Origin: Pararge aegeria | Lineage: Eukaryota; Arthropoda; Insecta; Lepidoptera; Nymphalidae | Direction of reading: 5' to 3' | NCBI RefSeq assembly: GCF_905163445.1 | Contig: NC_053190.1 | Location: 10,418,501-10,482,500, forward strand | Length of the DNA: 64,000 bases | In this document: piece after piece, positions 32,903 through 44,092 of the stretch | Layout of the letters: every line of letters starts with the position of its first letter | Numbering within the stretch: the first letter of the stretch is position 1 | Notes under the pieces: generated by a model | Databases searched by the model: none | Seen by the model: only the letters and a program-made list of their open reading frames with translations | Told to the model about the DNA's origin: nothing | Made by a program: the position numbers and the translations under genes

Positions 32903-33112
32903 AATAAATAAAATAAATAAATATACTATGACAAAACACAGATTGCCATCTAGATATGGGTACTAAGATTACAGATGAATATCATTATAAACAATATACA
33001 TAAATACATATAATACACAGCTTAACACACAGACACTGAAAATGATTCAGCACACGAATATTGTCCAGTACTCAGAAATTAGGGTCGCAGTCCTGTGCGC
33101 CAATTTACCGGC
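32903..33112 (-). mobile_element. SINE-2 copy f, decayed
   Basis: AAATAAATAAATATACTATG tail, TTGCCATCTAGA, ACACAGACACTGAAAATGAT; the B box is lost and only GTCGCAGTCCTGTGCGCC of the head is left. Confidence 0.75.
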
Positions 33113-33504
33113 AAAGAGGTGATTGCTAAAAAAGAAAAAAAAATACTTCAATATGCTTTTATTTTACTACTAATGATATTTTACTTTTAAAATAAACTAC
33201 ATACTCTCCTATTTTATTAATACAAAGTTGGGTAGGGTGTTTGTGTACAATACGTAAATATGAGAAGACACATAAAGAATTCATGAAAGAATTACACGTT
33301 TTTCACGAACGATCTATATAATATGGAGAGTCTGAATCTGCCAGTAAAGAGAGAAAAACAACGCAAAAAAAAGAGGTTTAAGAAAATGGTTCTTACTAAA
33401 TAATATTAAAACAAACACGTGTTTGGTTATATTAAACGTGCCGCTAAGCGATTTAGTGCTCCGGTGGGATGTCACGAAAAACCGATGTATGACTACCATA
33501 TATC
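33113..33504. other. No recognised feature
   Basis: No match found. Confidence 0.4.
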
Positions 33505-33509
33505 AGGTT

Positions 33510-33593
33510 AGCCCGCTACCATCTTAGGCTGCAGCATCACTTACCATCAAATGAGATTGCCGTCATGGGCTAACTTGAAATGGAATAAAAAAA
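33510..33593 (+). repeat. R-G LINE 3' tail, copy 1
   Basis: CTACCATCTTAGGCTGCAGC, ATCACTTACCATCAAATGAG, GGGCTAACTTG and an A-rich end. Confidence 0.65.
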
Positions 33594-33734
33594 AAGGAAC
33601 TTAATACTTTAATTTGGGCAGTGGCTAAAGAATCTTTCAGTATTAATAGAAAAACATTGCAAAAGAAAAAGAGGACTTCCGGTTTTGATTGTGTTTAATA
33701 ATATAAATAATGGAAAATGATGCAAATAGGTACC
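33594..33734. other. No recognised feature
   Basis: Short AT-rich gap. Confidence 0.3.
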
Positions 33735-33892
33735 CATCTATAAGTCCGCTCAAGAGGCTTTACCGATAATATTGGCATGGAGTCATTGTTAGAAATAACA
33801 ATGGCACTTTCGACTATATTGTGCGCTCATATCTAGTCGACCACCTCGTTTGTACGGACATGTTGCCTGCTCACCTGCACCGTTGGTATTAT
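33735..33892 (+). repeat. R-B dispersed repeat, copy 2
   Basis: ATTGTTAGAAATAACAATGG, CACTTTCGACTATATTG, TCATATCTAGTCGACCACC and CGTTTGTACGGACATGTTGC align with the minus-strand copy at 13.45 kb. Confidence 0.7.
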
Positions 33893-34299
33893 ATCGCTTT
33901 ATTGCGATAGCCTATTTAGGTGAATCTGTTTATATGAAGTACCTGGATGACTGAGCTTTGATCAGTATTTTTTTTTGTTAAATCAAAAAAGAAAACGTGA
34001 CCAAAAAGAGAGGAAAAAGAACATCAGGATTGGAACTCAGGGGGGGTCTTTTGGTTTCGGGACTGCCAGATTTACGATGATGGCGTAATTTATCTTCGTA
34101 TTCTAATAATATTAGCAGTTTTTCATTGCCTGATGATTTTCTGAACACGGAAGAAACATTTCTAAAAAAAAAAACAGATAGATTGATTTATCTATCGCTC
34201 CCGAATCCCCTAGCATACTTAATTTCATGAAAGCCGTTTCCGAGATTAAAATAATATATGTATAATATGTACAGAGAGATATTAGATTATGTATATTCG
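33893..34299. other. No recognised feature
   Basis: No match found. Confidence 0.4.
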
Positions 34300-34301
34300 T
34301 G

Positions 34302-34455
34302 ATGTGCCGTATGGTGACGGCAGATCAGAATACAGTTGTCATCAACCATCCTCTATCCACGGGTGTCATACGAGGCGACTAAGGAAATATAACGGAGTAT
34401 GCGAAGCAGTGTCCTCTGTGCTACTACTACCCTCCCATTGGGAGAGGATTTTTTA
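34302..34455 (+). repeat. R-E repeat, copy 3
   Basis: ATGGTGACGGCAGATCAGAA, CCACGGGTGTCATACGAGGC, GTGTCCTCTGTGCTACTACT and CATTGGGAGAGGATTTTTT. Confidence 0.65.
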
Positions 34456-35024
34456 ATTAAATATTTACATTTAAAAATGACTAAATGAAAGCATTTTAAT
34501 TAAAAATGTCAAGGCTATTGTCTCTTGTAACATCAATACGTTAGAAGATACAATAGCCTAAAATTTTCCGTGTAAAACCCATATTAAAGTTTTATTGCCA
34601 AAAATAATTGCTTTGTGTGGTCATGCAAAGGGTTAAGCGTAAATAAAACCCGAGTATGTTAGGTGCCAGTTGAATAGACCTCTTGTGCGGATCGGTGGCA
34701 GGGTTCCTCCATTAGTCTGATTACGGTCAAAATGTACGCCCCAGGGAGTTGTGGCCAAGCCTTCCTTTATATTGAATAGCTGTACGAACTATTAAACGTT
34801 GCCCATTGAAAGTTTTCAAATTATACTCCACACTTCTCACCTTTGCGAAACAACTGATCGTGTGATAAGCCACAACATAAAGGCTCTCTGTTATAATCAT
34901 AAACATACGGAGATAATATTCCTATTAGGTCTACTTTCTATGATTATATCCTTAAGAATGATCTTTACACGTCGTATTATTAAGGTTCAAACTAGTGTAA
35001 ATTATATTCTATAAATAGGTCATC
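34456..35024. other. No recognised feature
   Basis: Contains an imperfect inverted repeat (AGGCTATTGT / ACAATAGCCT, 34513 and 34548). Confidence 0.45.
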
Positions 35025-35215
35025 ATCATCATCATCAGATGGACCCATTATTGGTCCACTACAAGGTATGGGTCTCCGCCCACAATGAGAAGGAGTTAAG
35101 GCCGTAGTCCACCACGCTAGCCTTGAGAACATTATGTAGAACTCTCCGGAATGCAGGTTTCCTCACGATGTTTTCCTTCACCGTAAAAGCAAGTTATATT
35201 TTTAATTACTTCAAA
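35025..35215 (-). mobile_element. SINE-1 copy G, headless
   Basis: ATCATCATCATCATCAGATGG tail through ATGGGTCTCCGCCCACAATG and TTTTCCTTCACCGTAAAAGC; 5'-truncated before the head, with a small internal deletion around 35123. Confidence 0.85.
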
Positions 35216-35282
35216 TAATAGGTAGGTGCTATAAATATCTTATGTGTATTTAAATACGATTAAAAAGTATACGTATAAGTAC

Positions 35283-35515
35283 CTGCATTGTGATTAGCAT
35301 GTTAGACTACAGATCGCGCAATCCTAGGTTAAATTCCCAGATGGAGCTAAAAATTATTGGGTGGGTAGTGAGTATTTCTGTTTTGAAAGTCTTCGTTGCC
35401 CACCCTGCCTCATAGAGCATCGTGATCCTGGTTATCATCGCTATATATAATAATCGCTGAAAACCTGCGCACCCGCAGTGCGATTGCATGTTCTAAAACC
35501 CTTTCATGGCTTTTG
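35283..35515 (+). mobile_element. R-H copy 1 (tRNA-like start, LINE-like tail)
   Basis: An A-box-like stretch (GTGATTAGCATGTTAGACTA) and a degenerate B box (CCTAGGTTAAATTCCCAG) precede GCCTCATAGAGCATCGTGAT and CTGCGCACCCGCAGTGCGAT. The tail recurs without a head at 46.5 and 55.6 kb. Confidence 0.55.
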
Positions 35516-36447
35516 TGCCATATATCATGCTATCAGTAGTATCCACCACTTTCTTTTTACAAGGCATACAAGTCGTCATTTGTCATAACGTTGGTTTGGA
35601 AGGTGATGTCAATTGAAATTTGACAAAACACCGCATAACTATTCCGACGGTAGGTCCAAGGTGCTTTTATCGGTAAGTCACTGCATGTTGCAATAGGGCT
35701 GTCAAAAGTTGAATACATTAAAATCTTATAAAAAAGGTGATAAGATTTAGAAGGTGTGCATTATTTCGAGATCGCCATGATGCACGTGCTTCGGGTTCGT
35801 GTTAAACGCACTTATAGATTAGTTATAATAACTCCTAGACTATAGCATTTAGTTAACCACTGGTTGATTGGCGTAATAAATATTACATAAAACTTTGCTA
35901 TCTCTTTTAAAATGTAGGTATAAATTTACAATTGCAGCTTGATGAGACTGAACTGTAGTTGCTCTAATTTCGCGTCTTGCCAGCGAGTACTTCAGTTCAA
36001 ATCAGCATAATTACGTCTTTGAAGCAAGTGCATGCAACTTGCACATCCGACACTCCACACTAGGTGGTTTCCCAAATGAGTGGGCACTTAGACACGCTCC
36101 GGTCGCGTAGACTTTGCCCAGGTAAACCAAGCATGGATTAATGAGTGTGAAAGCCTATAAATTAAAACGGGTCCGTTCGTAACTCACAGCTCATTAGATC
36201 TTTTGTGAGGAGGATACATTTTCCGGAGCAAGTATTTTTGATACTTGAAAATATCAGTTCTCCTAAATAATAAATAGGATAAAAAAGATAATTTTTTTCA
36301 TGTTCATTTAATAATTTCCTTGTTTCCATAAAAGGTTCCCCCTTCTTTCTTTTGTTATTTAAGTTATCATATATGTAAAATCAAAAATGAATTTATAGTA
36401 AATAGACGATAGAAGATAACATTCGCATGCTTAACATACTTAAAAGT
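35516..36447. other. Unassigned, with a less AT-rich patch at 35990-36210
   Basis: The patch has no repeat match and holds CCTATAAATTAAAACGGG (36151-36168). About 30 bp after that TATA-like box comes ACTCACAGCTCATTAG. Promoter-like in spacing but without a following reading frame. Confidence 0.3.
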
Positions 36448-36497
36448 AATGAAAATAATATTATCAAAGTGATTACTTTGATAATATTATTTTCATT
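36448..36497. repeat. Snap-back, 23-bp perfect arms
   Basis: Arms 36448-36470 and 36475-36497 (containing AAAATAATATTATCAAAGT), spacer GATT. Confidence 0.96.
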
Positions 36498-36630
36498 TCT
36501 TGAACAGAAAAAAATATCACTACACATTCTTCAACAAAGGCTTGCATGAGTAACTATCTAAGTTACTCATTACTTTGAACAGGAGACAGGACATTCATGC
36601 ATACATTTTAAGTAGGCAATTGTAGATGTA

Positions 36631-36918
36631 TTGGATAGAAGCAGGCGTTACTCTGCGGAAATCTATGATATATTATGAAAATTATGCTTAATATGCTATA
36701 CTCCGCGAAAAGTAGGAGAATCTGTATGGTGTAATTTATAATTTCTTCAATCCTTATACTCCACACCAAACAGATCTTCGGCAATGTACCCTCTACGCAC
36801 GTATCATCAAAGAATAATTGTCTAACAATTATTCATTGTAAAGTCAACATCTCCTGAGGATGCTACGGTTTCGGAGAGAATTAGGTTTAGCAAATTAAGC
36901 TTCATTTTCATAACTGTA
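36631..36918 (+). mobile_element. Fold-back element, copy 4
   Basis: Leader TTGGATAGAAGCAGGCGTTA, then GGAGAATCTGTATGGTG, CACACCAAACAGATCTTCGG, TACCCTCTACGCACGTATC, a loop at GAATAATTGTCTAACAATTA and the returning CATCTCCTGAGGATGC arm. Nearly complete. Confidence 0.8.
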
Positions 36919-37908
36919 GATGTTCGAAAAGTTTTCATATTCATATTATCAGTGCATCGAAGCATGTCATCTATTGCACTAGATATTGTTAGGACGTTAC
37001 AATGATTATTAATCAAAATCGCATGTTTTACTTCCGCTTGTGTGCAGCGACTTCCAGTTAAAAACGAGATGTCGTTTGCCCACAGAAGGCCTATCTACGC
37101 TGCGTATTCCAGTATGAACATTTCAGTACCTAGAGACCTCCAACTTCGTTTAGTCGTCCCAGCCCTTCCCATTTCTACCTTGAGTTTTTTTTTTAAATGT
37201 CTATTGATATTCTTTATCTTATCACATAGAAATATTACGAGGGAAACTTTCTTTTAGCCTGACAAGTGACTCTTAGCGTTCTTCCGAAAATATAGTGAGC
37301 TACCATTCTGAATGCCATCATTCATAACTGGTAATATGTACACTAATATTCTGGAAAGTCTAATAACTTGAATTCTAACATGACAATTTAAGAAGACTGA
37401 TTTTGAATAACTTGAAAAAAAGAGACTAGATTGCAAGAGCATCTATTTGCAAGAGCCAGAAGAACAACAAGTTGCTCATGGTCGGTTTCTTATTCTTCCA
37501 TGCAAAGTTTTACAAATTAACACGTGAGCCAATCTTCGGGTAAAAGTTGATTAATCCATTTTTTTTATCTCAAATTGTTTTTAATACTTAGAGCTTTGAA
37601 ATGATCATAGAAAGTTACACATCATATACACTAGAAGCGAAATGTCTAAATTTTATATGGACGTTTGTCCCAAGTATGAAATAGACTACAGAGTAGGTAC
37701 CTAACAAATAAATTACATTAGAGCGCGTGACATCTAAACCTACAATAAAATTACTCGAAGTGCCTAAGAGTTCAGCGCTTTTTCTTTCCACGCAAACTTA
37801 CTTATAAACACATGTAATGTGATAACAGCCAGCTACATTTTGCAAACCATGTTAGGTTGAATTTAGAAATATATTATTATTTACATACCTTGTTTATGTA
37901 TTCAAAGT
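36919..37908. other. No recognised feature
   Basis: A 71-codon plus frame (37042-37257) follows a pyrimidine-rich stretch ending CAG, but has no recognisable domain. Confidence 0.45.
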
Positions 37909-38115
37909 CTTGTCAAAGTCAAAGTCAAAGTCAAAAATATCTTTATTCAAGTAGGCCCACAGGTGCCACTTTTGATGCGTACATAAGAACCACACGGTAG
38001 TGAGATGATGGCGATAACCACATTCGTAAACTTAAAACTAAAGCTACGAGGGTTCCAAACGCGTCATGGTCTAAGAAGAAGCCCACAACAAACTTAGCCG
38101 GGTGTTTTTTTTTTT
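37909..38115. repeat. R-I repeat, copy 1
   Basis: Five TCAAAG units lead into ATATCTTTATTCAAGTAGGC, then GCCACTTTTGATGCG, GCTACGAGGGTTCCAAACGC and AAGAAGCCCACAACAAACTT. Probably an antisense LINE 3' end; the first part matches 39.36 kb. Confidence 0.6.
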
Positions 38116-38279
38116 TTTGTTATCACCATCTCACAATGTCATTTTAAATTATTAGAAGAGCAACCTGGTTAGAGCAATAATTTACACCCAAGCTTTTTTA
38201 TCGTTTACGTAGTTCTTTATACTATAATAGGACTTTTCTATAAGCTTTGCTTTTTCTTGCAAATAATAGTTTATTTATT

Positions 38280-38550
38280 TATGTAAGAAACTTTTCGTCA
38301 CCAAAGTGAAATGTTCAACGTAAAATAAACTAGAGTTCATAAGGAACTAGAAGAGAAACGAGCACCATTACTCACGGCGTGTGCCTTGAGCGCACTCCTT
38401 ATTTTTTTGCTCACACATAACACACTTCGTATTGTGTTTCTACTTTGCATTTGCGACAAGGTTAGACTTTTACTGATGGTACTTCTTGTTTATTGAGGCA
38501 AAAGAGACATCTGTCACAATCGTTTGGGAATTCTTCATATGATATAACTG
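38280..38550 (+). repeat. R-J dispersed repeat, copy 1
   Basis: AAGTGAAATGTTCAACGTAA, AGAGAAACGAGCACCATTAC, CTCACGGCGTGTGCCTTGAG, TTGCGACAAGGTTAGACTTT and GACATCTGTCACAATCG. Also at 40.6 kb (same strand) and 52.5 kb (opposite). Class unknown. Confidence 0.75.
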
Positions 38551-39357
38551 TTTTCTGTAAATATATTGTAAACTATTTATTTCGATATTCTTTGCGTAGT
38601 GCGTATTTCATGTTTTGTTTCCCATCTTGTCTCATTGGTGGTAAAAAATATTTCTAAAATGGCTCACATTTAGCATTAAATATGGATAGTTATAATTCGA
38701 CCGGTAGTAGCGTAAGTTTTGAACATAACAAACTCTTGTATGAAGCCGTAAAGTGTTGACAATTGGTCTACCTACCTAAAATTACAGAATTACACTAAAT
38801 TGTGACATGATTTCACATATAAACTCACACGAAGGCCACAAGTAAAGGTGGATTTGTTACCATTAGGACTTTTCCCAGATGCTGCTCTTCGCTTTGACAA
38901 TAGTGACACGACACCGCGCGTAAAGTAACTTCTGTACAATCGATCGCACAACTCGCATCTGTTACCCAGCTTCTTTTCTACGTTGGGCTGATCTCTTACA
39001 GATAACTACTTAGTGATTAAGCGTTTCAAAACAATTCATAGTGCTGATGTTTAAGAAATGAGTATAACAGACTGGTAAATCAATTACCATCAGGGAAGAC
39101 AGAGGTAAAGTGTATAATTTCCCGTTTCTTTCTACTCATACACTATGTTCAGAAAGTTATAATAATAATTATTTTGCCTTACTTATACTAGATTATATGG
39201 AGTTTTTTCATAGAGAAGGGAAAATGATAATGATATTTTTTTATTAATGTACTTCTGTACATATATCCATCTATTCCGTTCGATCTTTCGCTTAAGACAT
39301 GAAAACTTATTGTGCTTACATATTCTACCTAAAACACAACCTGAAGCACCGACCAAT
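38551..39357. other. No recognised feature
   Basis: No match. 38850-39000 is slightly less AT-rich. Confidence 0.45.
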
Positions 39358-39560
39358 AAATTCAAATTCAAAATTCATTTATTTCAAGTAGGCCTAATAT
39401 AAGAACTTTTGAAACGTCAAGTCTGTATGTGTGTAGTGACTCTACCACCGGTTCGGAAGGCAGATTCTACCGAGAAGAAGCCGGCTAGAAATTCAGCAAG
39501 CCGGCAAGAAACTCAGCTCAATAGAGAATTAAATACTGTTAATTTTCTTTAGCCAATTCT
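39358..39560. repeat. R-I repeat, copy 2
   Basis: CAAATTCAAAATTCATTTAT then TTCAAGTAGGCCTAATATAA, CTCTACCACCGGTTCGGAAG, CAGATTCTACCGAGAAGAAG and a doubled (A)GCCGGC-AAGAAA(T/C)TCAG. A very common lepidopteran LINE 3' end, antisense. Confidence 0.7.
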
Positions 39561-39814
39561 TTCCAAGACCTTACTATAAAATTCTGTCTTTAGATTTAAC
39601 AATTCAGGTGCTTTTAGGTAAAAGCAATGCTTGTTCCAGGAAAATGCCAATTCCAATAAGGGATACCGACCATTTTTACTCAGCATACATTAAACTTTTA
39701 TGCAAATGTTTCTTTCGCCGAGAGTCGATTTTTCATGTTTCTGTTTCTAAAGTAATCGGCTTATTAGTAGAACATATGAATATACTTTCTAGAGTATTGG
39801 ATCAATACGAATAG

Positions 39815-39925
39815 TACTAAATCAGCAAAAATAAGGCCATAAGATAATAGCGAGAACGCAATGAATAAAATTATCATTTTCCGAAATTGATAGGTACTCC
39901 AGAATGGCAAAATATACTAGATGAT
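39815..39925 (+). repeat. R-K dispersed repeat, copy 1
   Basis: CAATGAATAAAATTATCATT, CCGAAATTGATAGG and CCAGAATGGCAAAATATAC align with 42.95 kb and, antisense, 51.9 kb. Confidence 0.6.
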
Positions 39926-40080
39926 TAGCTACTCTTGTAACTTAAGTAAGCTTCACTATCTATGTTAAAATATATGTTTACACTGTTAATGTGACTACAT
40001 TAATCCACTTTCATCTGCATGCTTCTTTAACTTTCATATGAGCGTAGACATGAAGAAGCGTATCTAGTGAGCGTAGATAA

Positions 40081-40306
40081 TTCACACATAAACATCTAGC
40101 CGCGAAGTAAGCGAAGATTCGGTTACTAAGATAACTGATAAATATTTTTTATAAATAATATACGAAAATACTTATAATATAATACATAATCCCCCAGACA
40201 CTGAAAAACATTCATGTTCATTTTTTAGGCGTGGGAATCGAAGCCACTGCCAGCAGAATCGAACTCAGAAAGCAGGGTTCCTGCACACTGCGCCAATCGG
40301 CCGTCA
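40081..40306 (-). mobile_element. SINE-2 copy g
   Basis: CATCTAGCCGCGAAGTAAGC to CTGCGCCAATCGGCCGTC; B box GTGGGAATCGAAGCCAC. A short duplication repeats AGAATCGAACTCAG inside the head. Confidence 0.85.
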
Positions 40307-40609
40307 AAAGTATTGATTACAAAGACGCATGCTTAAGATTTAAAAGATTGTGTCGATAGCGAATACTTTTAATAAGTTTTTATAACATTTGAATCAAAAC
40401 AGGGTACCTATTTAGGCGCCAAGATAGTACTTGTGCAAACAGTATTGAGAATGATAATCAAGGAAGAAACCACGCAGTTTTCAATATATTTTCAGTGAAT
40501 ATCTAAGTGAAGATATATTGAAGTTTAATCAGAAAACAAAAATAAATAACCGTCTAACTTTTGATCGCCAAAGCAGGTACCCACCTGCAAGTAAAATATT
40601 CGATTGTAA
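40307..40609. other. No recognised feature
   Basis: No match found. Confidence 0.35.
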
Positions 40610-40815
40610 TAAACAAAAGTTCATAAGTAACCAAAAGAGAAATGAGCATCATTACTCACGGCGTGTTCCTCAAGCACATTACTTACTTTTTTTAGTTACC
40701 ATACTCTGTATTACGTATCTACTTTACATTCGCGACAAGGTCAGACTTTTACAGATGGCACTTGTTGTTTGTTGAGGTAATAGGACATCTGTCACTGTCG
40801 TTCCGGAATTCTTTT
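40610..40815 (+). repeat. R-J dispersed repeat, copy 2
   Basis: AGTTCATAAGTAACC, GAGCATCATTACTCACGGCG, TTCGCGACAAGGTCAGACTT, GACATCTGTCACTGTCG. The 85-codon frame over it (IRDKVRLLQMALVVC at its end) partly parallels CDKVRLLLMVLLVY in copy 1, but indels elsewhere argue against coding. Confidence 0.75.
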
Positions 40816-41469
40816 TATTACACAAGTTTCGTTTTCACTAAGTTCATTGGAGACTGGATAAACCAACATAATTGACCAATTACTCAACATGTTGTATCTT
40901 TTGATACACAACAAATCCTGTTGATTGCAGTTAAAACGATTAATTTGGCTTTATTATTATTGTATAAATAAATAGTTAGATAAATAAATAGCCCTATAAA
41001 TAAGCTTTTGTTTTCAATTTATATTATAAATTGTGTGCAATAAAGAATTTATCTATCTATCTATCTTTTTTTGTACCTTTAACTTAAACAATTAACATAG
41101 TAGGATTACATAGGATTTTTCATGTCGAATATAAATAGAGAGAGAACGCTTTTATTGGACTAATGTTTAGAATCAAATGTTTAGTTACTATTTTTTATTT
41201 ATTTATTAGACTATTTTTTATTTATTTATTAGTTTTATTTACAAACACACTAGTACAATCGTTTTTTTTTAATTTTAACTATTCTATTTAAGTGTAATGT
41301 TTTCTTAAAAGTAAACACAGCATTTGAAAATATATAATAAGTTTCAAATAAAACTGTAACTGGAAGATTTCTGTACATTTAATATATTTTGAAAATTTTA
41401 ACCGGGGGATGCTTTATATGATTGGATACTGAGTCCAAAACAGATTTTTATTTAATTGTTGTCTGTCTG
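40816..41469. other. Unassigned, with (ATCT)n
   Basis: AT-rich; (TATC)4 at 41051-41066; TATTTATTTATTAG occurs twice near 41200. Confidence 0.5.
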
Positions 41470-41672
41470 TCTATTGGATAGAAGCAGGCGTTACTTTGCG
41501 GAAATCCATAATATATTATGAAAATTAATTTTAATTTGCTATACTCCGCGAACAGCAGGAGAATCTGTATGGTGTAATTTATAATTACTTCAATCCGTAT
41601 ACTTCACACCAAACAGATCCTCGGCAATGTACCCTCTACGCACGTAGCAAATTAAGCTTAATTTTCATAATA
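41470..41672 (+). mobile_element. Fold-back element, copy 5 (compact)
   Basis: Leader ATTGGATAGAAGCAGGCGTT, then GCGGAAATCCATAATAT, ATTATGAAAATTAATTTTAA, GAACAGCAGGAGAATCTGTA, CACCAAACAGATCCTCGGCA and straight to TAGCAAATTAAGCTTAATTT. The terminal inverted repeats (ATTATGAAAATTAA.. / ..TTAATTTTCATAAT) are clearest here. Confidence 0.82.
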
Positions 41673-41840
41673 TGTCTGTTTGTATTTCTGTCCGGGCATC
41701 ACGTGAAAACTACTGAGCGGATGTAAATAAAATTTAGTATAGGGGTAGCTGGTATCCCGGGTCAACATATAGGATACTTTTTATCCCGATAAACAATAAG
41801 TTTCCTACGGGAAATGGGCTGAAATTTTTTATCAACTTTA
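41673..41840 (+). mobile_element. LEP-like fragment
   Basis: GTGAAAACTACTGAGCGGAT, TAGCTGGTATCCCGGGTCAA, GGATACTTTTTATCCCG are characteristic interior phrases of the LEP class. Ends not found. Confidence 0.55.
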
Positions 41841-42029
41841 CTTCATATCTCTGTTAAATTTGCACCGATTTTAATAGTTCTTTTCTTTTTTGACAGTGTG
41901 TACTACCAAGAATGTATTGTCTAATTTTACTGAAGATCTGATGAATATTTTTGGAGATCAAGGACATAATGCTTCACAGATAACAGCAAGTTGCAAGGCA
42001 TATGGGACAAAAATCGAATGCATGCGTAA

Positions 42030-42695
42030 CATCCTACTAATGTTATAAATGCGAAAGTTTTTGAGAATAGATGTATGGATGGATGGATGGATGTATGTAT
42101 GGATGGATAGGTGGAAGAATGTTTGTTACGCTTTAACGTCACAACGAGTGAACCGATTGGGCTAAAATTTGGCAGAGATACCTACAATATTGTCTGGAAT
42201 AGCTCATAGGCTTTTTTTTATCGCGGAAAAGCAAACATAGCATCGCTATGTTTTCCGCATTTGTCTTTCAAAATCCGCTCAACGGAGTTTTCGATTGATG
42301 TGGTTTTTTGGCTAGGCATAATTGAGATATTATATTTTTAAGCTTTTAAATTTTGTTTGGTTGAACGGGCTAATCTCAGAAAATAGAAAATGCTGTTTCG
42401 GTTTTTTTTTTTGGATTGTTAGTAACAATTATGGCTATATAACATCATGCTACGACCAATGGCTACTATCATTAATGAGAAATATTGCAAAAACTGCATC
42501 CTTTTCTTGAGATTCTGATGCGTGCGATGCGTGAACGGTAAACGTTACGCCAAACGACGGAAGTATATAGTAAGTATATAGGAATTGTCGGAATTGTTGT
42601 TTCTTTAAAGGTCTATAAAACAGTCCGCGACAACATACGACTGTTTTTGTAAGTCGACTCATTCGCGGACGAAGTCGCGCGGGTCCGTTAGTAAC
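42030..42695 (+). mobile_element. LEP element, long copy
   Basis: CCTACTAATGTTATAAATGC at the start with an internal (GATG)n microsatellite (42070-42115), TTGTTACGCTTTAACGTCAC, AACCGATTGGGCTAAAATTT, and CGCGGACGAAGTCGCGCGGG at the end. About 665 bp, longer than the others. Confidence 0.75.
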
Positions 42696-42949
42696 AAAAT
42701 ATAACGAAAAAAAAAAGTTTGTGAATGAGAATATAATAACAAAATATCTCACACTAAAAAAAATCAAGGAAACAGCAAGTAAGTTACTATCTAAATACTG
42801 AAATACTACTTATGTACTCAAATCAAGGAGTAGTGTATTTAGACTACTTATGAAATAAAAGGACAAAATATCCATACGATAGTAATTGTTCTTCAAAATT
42901 GTACTTTTAATATTAAGCTAGAAGAATACCAGCTTGATATTAGTTGGCT

Positions 42950-43112
42950 CATAGTAGTGAAACTATTTCATATAATATTTCCGTATCAAATCACGAACAA
43001 AGTTAGCGATACAATTCTAGCCGCAACTCTATGAATAAAATTATCATTTTGGGGAATTGATTCTGGAGCCGTGTAAAATACTTGCGTTATGACTGGTAAC
43101 GTTCTATTCCAC
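42950..43112 (+). repeat. R-K dispersed repeat, copy 2
   Basis: TTTCATATAATATTTCCGTA, TCAAATCACGAACAAAG, CTATGAATAAAATTATCATT and GGGGAATTGATTCTGGAGCC. Co-linear with 51.9 kb over about 160 bp. Confidence 0.8.
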
Positions 43113-43281
43113 GCTTTATATAAAACAGGTTTGATATAGTACTATCTGTGAACTATTTGATGCCTGCGACTTTATGTGATGGTTTCCTTCTCAAGTTCAT
43201 CAAGTGCCGTCTCCAGTTTACTACTGATAAGCCCCCATTCGAGGGTGTCTTGTCCTGCGCCCCGATTAGGGTGCCATATTT

Positions 43282-43380
43282 ATATTTTACAGGGAAACGT
43301 TAAAAACCAAGCAAATTAGGTCCTACTACCTAATAGTAGGACCTGATTTGCGTAGTTTTTAACGTTTCCCTGTAAAATAT
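43282..43380. repeat. Snap-back, 47-bp arms
   Basis: Arms 43282-43328 and 43334-43380 are complementary except for about four positions. The outer 26 and inner 10 bases are exact; the spacer is CCTAA. Key blocks: TACAGGGAAACGTTAAAAAC and GGTCCTACTA. The longest such structure in the window. Confidence 0.97.
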
Positions 43381-43747
43381 CAGAGTTGTCAATAATAAAT
43401 ATTAATTTAATTGAAATGATAAAGCGATTTTAGACAAAGTTGACCACGTACTGTGTTGATTTGATAAATTAGGAGTTAGTAAATACATTCTTTGAATAGT
43501 TATATCTTCGTTTTTAGGTTTATGATTTCCGGTAGTGACAGGAAATCATAAGAATTATATTATTCTTCTTCTTCTTAAAACTAAAATTGAACTTCATTCA
43601 TAAGTTTTAAAAGAGATATTAGCGCTTATTTTTTGTTTCTAAATTCCGTCAAAATTACAGTATTCTATAACGTAATTTTGTCCGAATTTATGATGGTTAC
43701 AGACTTTTAAAAACGGGTAAGACGATCTTCAGAATCCTAAAAGAGTC
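43381..43747. other. No recognised feature
   Basis: TTCTTCTTCTTC run at 43564-43575. No match otherwise. Confidence 0.4.
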
Positions 43748-44037
43748 ACTCAGCGGGCGATGGAGAGAGCTATGCTCGGAGTATCTCTACGCGATCAAAT
43801 TATAAATGTGGAGATTCGTAGAAGAACGAGATATACCGACATAGCTCAACGAGTCGCGTAGCTGAAGTGGCAATGGGCCGGACACATAGTTCGGAGAAAA
43901 GATGGACGTTGGGGTCCCAAGGTGCTGGAATAGCAGCCCCGAACTGGTAAGCGCAGCGTTGGTTGGCCCCCAACAAGGTGGACAGACGACATTAAGCGTG
44001 TCGCAGGTAGCCGCTGGCTAGCAAATACAAAACAATA
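43748..44037 (+). pseudogene. RTE ORF2 C-terminus, best-preserved copy
   Basis: A continuous frame: TQRAMERAMLGVSLRDQI, RRRTRYTDIAQRVA, stop (43859-43861), LKWQWAGHIVRRKDGRWGPK, VLE, stop (43931-43933), QPRTGKRSVGWPPTRWTDDI and KRVAGSRW. Order and spacing match lepidopteran RTE-type endonuclease/reverse-transcriptase proteins. Only two stops and no frameshift. Upstream RT and endonuclease are absent. Confidence 0.9.
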
Positions 44038-44092
44038 CAAAAAACACAATTGAAAGAAAGCAACAATAGGCTAAATAATTCCTAATTCCCCA

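Noticed and set aside
37042..37257. 71-codon frame after a pyrimidine-rich stretch ending in CAG
   Set aside because: No domain, degenerates into a phenylalanine-rich low-complexity end, no donor in a sensible place.
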